From NCBI GenBank assembly GCA_964548025.1, contig CAZJRI010000011.1, forward strand, positions 1 to 64,000: a DNA stretch of 64,000 nucleotides, read 5' to 3'. Positions 62,040-64,000 of the stretch are shown piece by piece. The position numbers were made by a program, and so were the translations under genes. This stretch comes from JAHRVQ01 sp964548025 (lineage in GTDB: Bacteria; Pseudomonadota; Gammaproteobacteria; Pseudomonadales; Azotimanducaceae). Below the pieces are notes generated by a model. The model made no database searches and was not told the origin of the DNA. It saw only the letters and a program-made list of their open reading frames with translations. Positions within the stretch are counted from its first letter, which is position 1; every line of letters starts with the position of its first letter.

Positions 62040-63200
62040 ATGCGATCTGATATCAGCTTTCACATATCACCGAACTCAGGTGTGCCGATTTATCGTCAGA
62101 TAATTGATCAGGTTGAACGATTGATCGCCACAGATCAGTCGAGCAAGGGTCTCGTGGTGCCGACTGTCAATGAAGCTGCACGGCAGTTGGCTGTTAACCC
62201 AACAGCGATTTCTCGCGCCTATCGCATACTGTTGGACCAGGGCACCCTGGTACGCGGCAACGATGAACAACTTCAAATTGCGGGGCCTGCCGTTACGGAA
62301 AATGATCTGATCCATGATCCCTACCAACCGGGACCTGCCTACCGGGGAGACGATCCATATATCTTCGTAAGTTATGCTCATGCGGACAAGACTGTGGTAT
62401 ATGCTGAACTCGCCAGGTTATCAGGAGAGGGATTTAACATCTGGTACGATGAGGGGATATCTCCTGGCTCCAGTTGGGACGAAGAAGTTGCCAGAGCCCT
62501 CAGCAACTGTACTTTATTCCTCTACTTCATAACCCCAAATTCGGTTAAATCTCAAAATTGTCGCAATGAGGTTAATTTCTGTTTGTCCAAGGAGCGGAGG
62601 ATTCTTTGTGTTTATCTCGAACAAACACAATTACCGGCTGGGCTTGAGCTGAACCTCAGCGCCAATCAGGCAATCGTTCGACATAACCTCAGTGACAGTG
62701 TCTACCAGAAAAAACTCAGCGAGACGTTGCTTGACGCCTTTCCTTGGGTAGCGCAGAAATCAGCAGAACAAAACGGCGTGCAAAAACCACCCGGTGAGCC
62801 AGGTACACTCCGTTCCGTCGCGGTACTGCCTTTTGTAAATAATACGACTGATTCCGCTAACGAGTATTTATGCGATGGTCTGGCTGGAGATCTCATTACC
62901 GCGCTATCCAGCCTTGAGAATATAAGAGTGGCTTCGCAGATCGACTCCTTCGCTTTCAAGAGCAAAGATACTTCTGGTCAACAGATTGGCCAGGCATTGA
63001 AAATAGACAATATTCTGAGTGGCAGCATCCAGGTATCAGGCACCCGGATTCGAGTGAATGTTAGCCTTGACCGTGTCAGGGATGCGACAAACCTGTGGTC
63101 AAAGCGTTACGAGGGCAATCTTGACGATATCTTCGGACTGCAGGATGAGATCGCAGATCGCGTGGCAGACGCCCTCTCATCACCAGACGCCCTTAAATAG
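62040..63200 (+). CDS. GntR winged helix - TIR - TolB-like domain fusion
   Basis: 386 residues, three modules. Residues 1-80 are a YtrA-like GntR winged helix (DISFHISPNSGVPIYRQ, VNEAARQLAVNPTAISRAY). Residues 106-236 are a TIR domain (YIFVSYAHADKTVVYAEL, FNIWYDEGISPGSSW), with the catalytic-type Glu in SQNCRNEV (about E177). Residues 258-386 are the TolB-like domain common in adenylate-cyclase or CadC-type proteins (SVAVLPFVNNTTDSANEYLC, ILSGSIQVSGTRIRVNVSL, FGLQDEIADRVADAL), without the TPRs that often follow. The N-terminus is paralogous to the next gene. ATG 62040 is chosen by alignment with it; GTG 61995 is possible. It would join DNA binding with an NAD-type or signalling domain. Confidence 0.88.
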   Translation: MRSDISFHISPNSGVPIYRQIIDQVERLIATDQSSKGLVVPTVNEAARQLAVNPTAISRAYRILLDQGTLVRGNDEQLQIAGPAVTENDLIHDPYQPGPAYRGDDPYIFVSYAHADKTVVYAELARLSGEGFNIWYDEGISPGSSWDEEVARALSNCTLFLYFITPNSVKSQNCRNEVNFCLSKERRILCVYLEQTQLPAGLELNLSANQAIVRHNLSDSVYQKKLSETLLDAFPWVAQKSAEQNGVQKPPGEPGTLRSVAVLPFVNNTTDSANEYLCDGLAGDLITALSSLENIRVASQIDSFAFKSKDTSGQQIGQALKIDNILSGSIQVSGTRIRVNVSLDRVRDATNLWSKRYEGNLDDIFGLQDEIADRVADALSSPDALK

Positions 63201-63221
63201 CAGTTTTTGTATTTGTATCTA

Positions 63222-63243
63222 GTATATTAATTAGCTAATATAC
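63222..63243. promoter_or_regulatory. Inverted repeat, likely GntR (YtrA-type) operator
   Basis: Arms GTATATTA and TAATATAC are perfectly complementary around a 6-nt centre, between the stop of the GntR-TIR gene and the start (63269) of the stand-alone GntR gene. AT-rich palindromes ahead of a YtrA-type GntR gene are usually autoregulatory, and the sequence overlaps the likely -10 region. Confidence 0.6.
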
Positions 63244-63268
63244 CTCAAAGTCCAATTTCAGTTGTGCG

Positions 63269-63667
63269 ATGTCAGATATGGCGCAAAAAGCTGATATCAG
63301 TTTCAACATATCACCTCACTCAGGGGTGCCAATCTTCAGGCAGGTCATGGAACTGATCGAACGCCTGATCGCCTGTGGTGTCCTCAAAGGTGGTGACCTT
63401 CTGCCTTCTGTTAATGAAGTTTCAAGGCAGTTGGCCGTTAATCCAATGACTATATCCCGGGCCTATAACCTCCTGCATGAACGTGGTCTTTTGATACGAC
63501 TGCGGGGCATTGGAATGCAGGTTGCCGCCAGCGCCACAAAATCAACTGACGATCGATTGGAAATGTTGAAGGACAATATCAACGAAGTCTGGATTCAGGC
63601 AAAGCAATTGGGGCTCGAACGGCAGCAGGTGATCGAGTTCATGTCAGAGAATATGGAGGTCGAGTGA
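63269..63667 (+). CDS. YtrA-type GntR family transcriptional regulator
   Basis: 132 residues. The winged helix (DISFNISPHSGVPIFRQVME, SVNEVSRQLAVNPMTISRAYN) and short C-terminal helix lacking an effector domain are typical of the YtrA subfamily, which controls ABC transporter operons. It is the paralogue of the N-terminus of the GntR-TIR fusion upstream. Its stop overlaps the ABC ATPase start (TGATG), so they are translationally coupled. Start ATG 63269 (alternative 63278). Confidence 0.92.
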   Translation: MSDMAQKADISFNISPHSGVPIFRQVMELIERLIACGVLKGGDLLPSVNEVSRQLAVNPMTISRAYNLLHERGLLIRLRGIGMQVAASATKSTDDRLEMLKDNINEVWIQAKQLGLERQQVIEFMSENMEVE

Positions 63668-64000
63668 TGGAACCGATTATCAGCATGGAGAAGACAAATC
63701 GATCCTTCAAGAGCAATCACGTTCTTCGGGATCTGGACTTCAACATCGAGGCTGGCTCCATCACCGGGCTGTTGGGTGTCAATGGCTCGGGTAAAACAAC
63801 GCTGATGAGGTGTTTTCTTGGTCTGATCAAACCGCAATCAGGCAAGTGCGAACTCTTTGGTGAAGAGAGCTGGTCAGCAAGCCCCGAGGTCCGCCAGAAA
63901 ACAGGGTTCGTGCCCCAGCAGTTCGATGGCTTTCTGTGGATGACTGTGGACCAGATTCTCAATTACACGGGTGCTTTTTACGAAAACTGGCAACCGGCTT
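63667..64000 (+). CDS. ABC transporter ATP-binding protein (3' end outside window)
   Basis: The first 111 residues of an ABC ATPase: Walker A is in GVNGSGKTTLM and the Q-loop in FVPQQFDGFLWM. The YTGAFYENWQP stretch is typical of the ATPases paired with YtrA-type GntR regulators. The signature and Walker B lie beyond the window edge. The start overlaps the stop of the GntR gene. The substrate cannot be told; related systems act in envelope stress or antibiotic response. Confidence 0.92.
   Translation, partial: MEPIISMEKTNRSFKSNHVLRDLDFNIEAGSITGLLGVNGSGKTTLMRCFLGLIKPQSGKCELFGEESWSASPEVRQKTGFVPQQFDGFLWMTVDQILNYTGAFYENWQPA

Overview
The window is about 64 kb of chromosome that looks like a gammaproteobacterium, most likely marine and of a poorly cultured lineage. 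This is inferred from moderate GC, Shine-Dalgarno (SD) led ATG/GTG/TTG starts, and many acyl-CoA, Fe/2-oxoglutarate dioxygenase, PQQ and c-type cytochrome genes. No rRNA, tRNA, CRISPR array, transposase or integrase was seen. A run of 36 Ns (43681-43716) inside one gene shows this is a scaffolded draft, probably metagenomic, assembly.

Layout. 1-7.3 kb: the end of a penicillin-acylase-like hydrolase, a membrane TIR-TPR protein with a small Gly-rich partner, and a quinohaemoprotein alcohol dehydrogenase lipoprotein. 7.5-17.6 kb: a single-chain acyl-CoA carboxylase, a cytochrome-linked sugar dehydrogenase, an AidB-like acyl-CoA dehydrogenase, an M3 oligopeptidase and a TauD-type dioxygenase preceded by a 14-bp tandem repeat. 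17.6-22.2 kb: a chemoreceptor and an unusual ECF sigma factor fused to ankyrin repeats and a degenerate F1-ATPase beta-like domain. 22.4-31.1 kb: hydrolases, a carboxymuconolactone-decarboxylase-like protein, an exported methyltransferase-like protein, a P450, an epoxide hydrolase and a HEAT-repeat protein. 31-38 kb: a metallo-hydrolase, two NTF2/SnoaL proteins, a cytoplasmic sulfatase, an acyl-CoA dehydrogenase, a class III aminotransferase and small membrane proteins. 39-42.4 kb: a metal-uptake cluster (small CxxC protein, outer-membrane beta-barrel, binding protein, permease) with no ATPase gene. 42.5-47.6 kb: a soluble ligand-binding histidine kinase, nitroreductase, RidA and sirtuin. 47.8-51.2 kb: a haem-protein island (haem-Vgb propeller, SHP-type and two dihaem cytochromes). 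51.3-61.8 kb: oxidoreductases, a peptidase, a frameshifted SDR, a HAD protein, a MocR regulator with a divergent target, a beta-lactamase-like hydrolase, a TetR regulator and a second TauD-type dioxygenase. 62-64 kb: a GntR-TIR-TolB-like fusion followed by its stand-alone GntR paralogue and an ABC transporter ATPase cut by the window end.

The most unusual signals are four. (1) A two-copy, 224/234-bp structured intergenic repeat (38736-38959, 46632-46865) has conserved outer inverted repeats, but its 27-bp inner stem differs at 12 of 17 core positions between copies while staying fully complementary. (2) A transcription-factor DNA-binding domain is fused to a TIR domain beside its paralogous GntR/ABC operon. 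(3) A sigma factor is fused to ankyrin repeats and a dead AtpD domain. (4) Several well-formed operator palindromes lie beside regulators (57808-57856, 61861-61888, 63222-63243).
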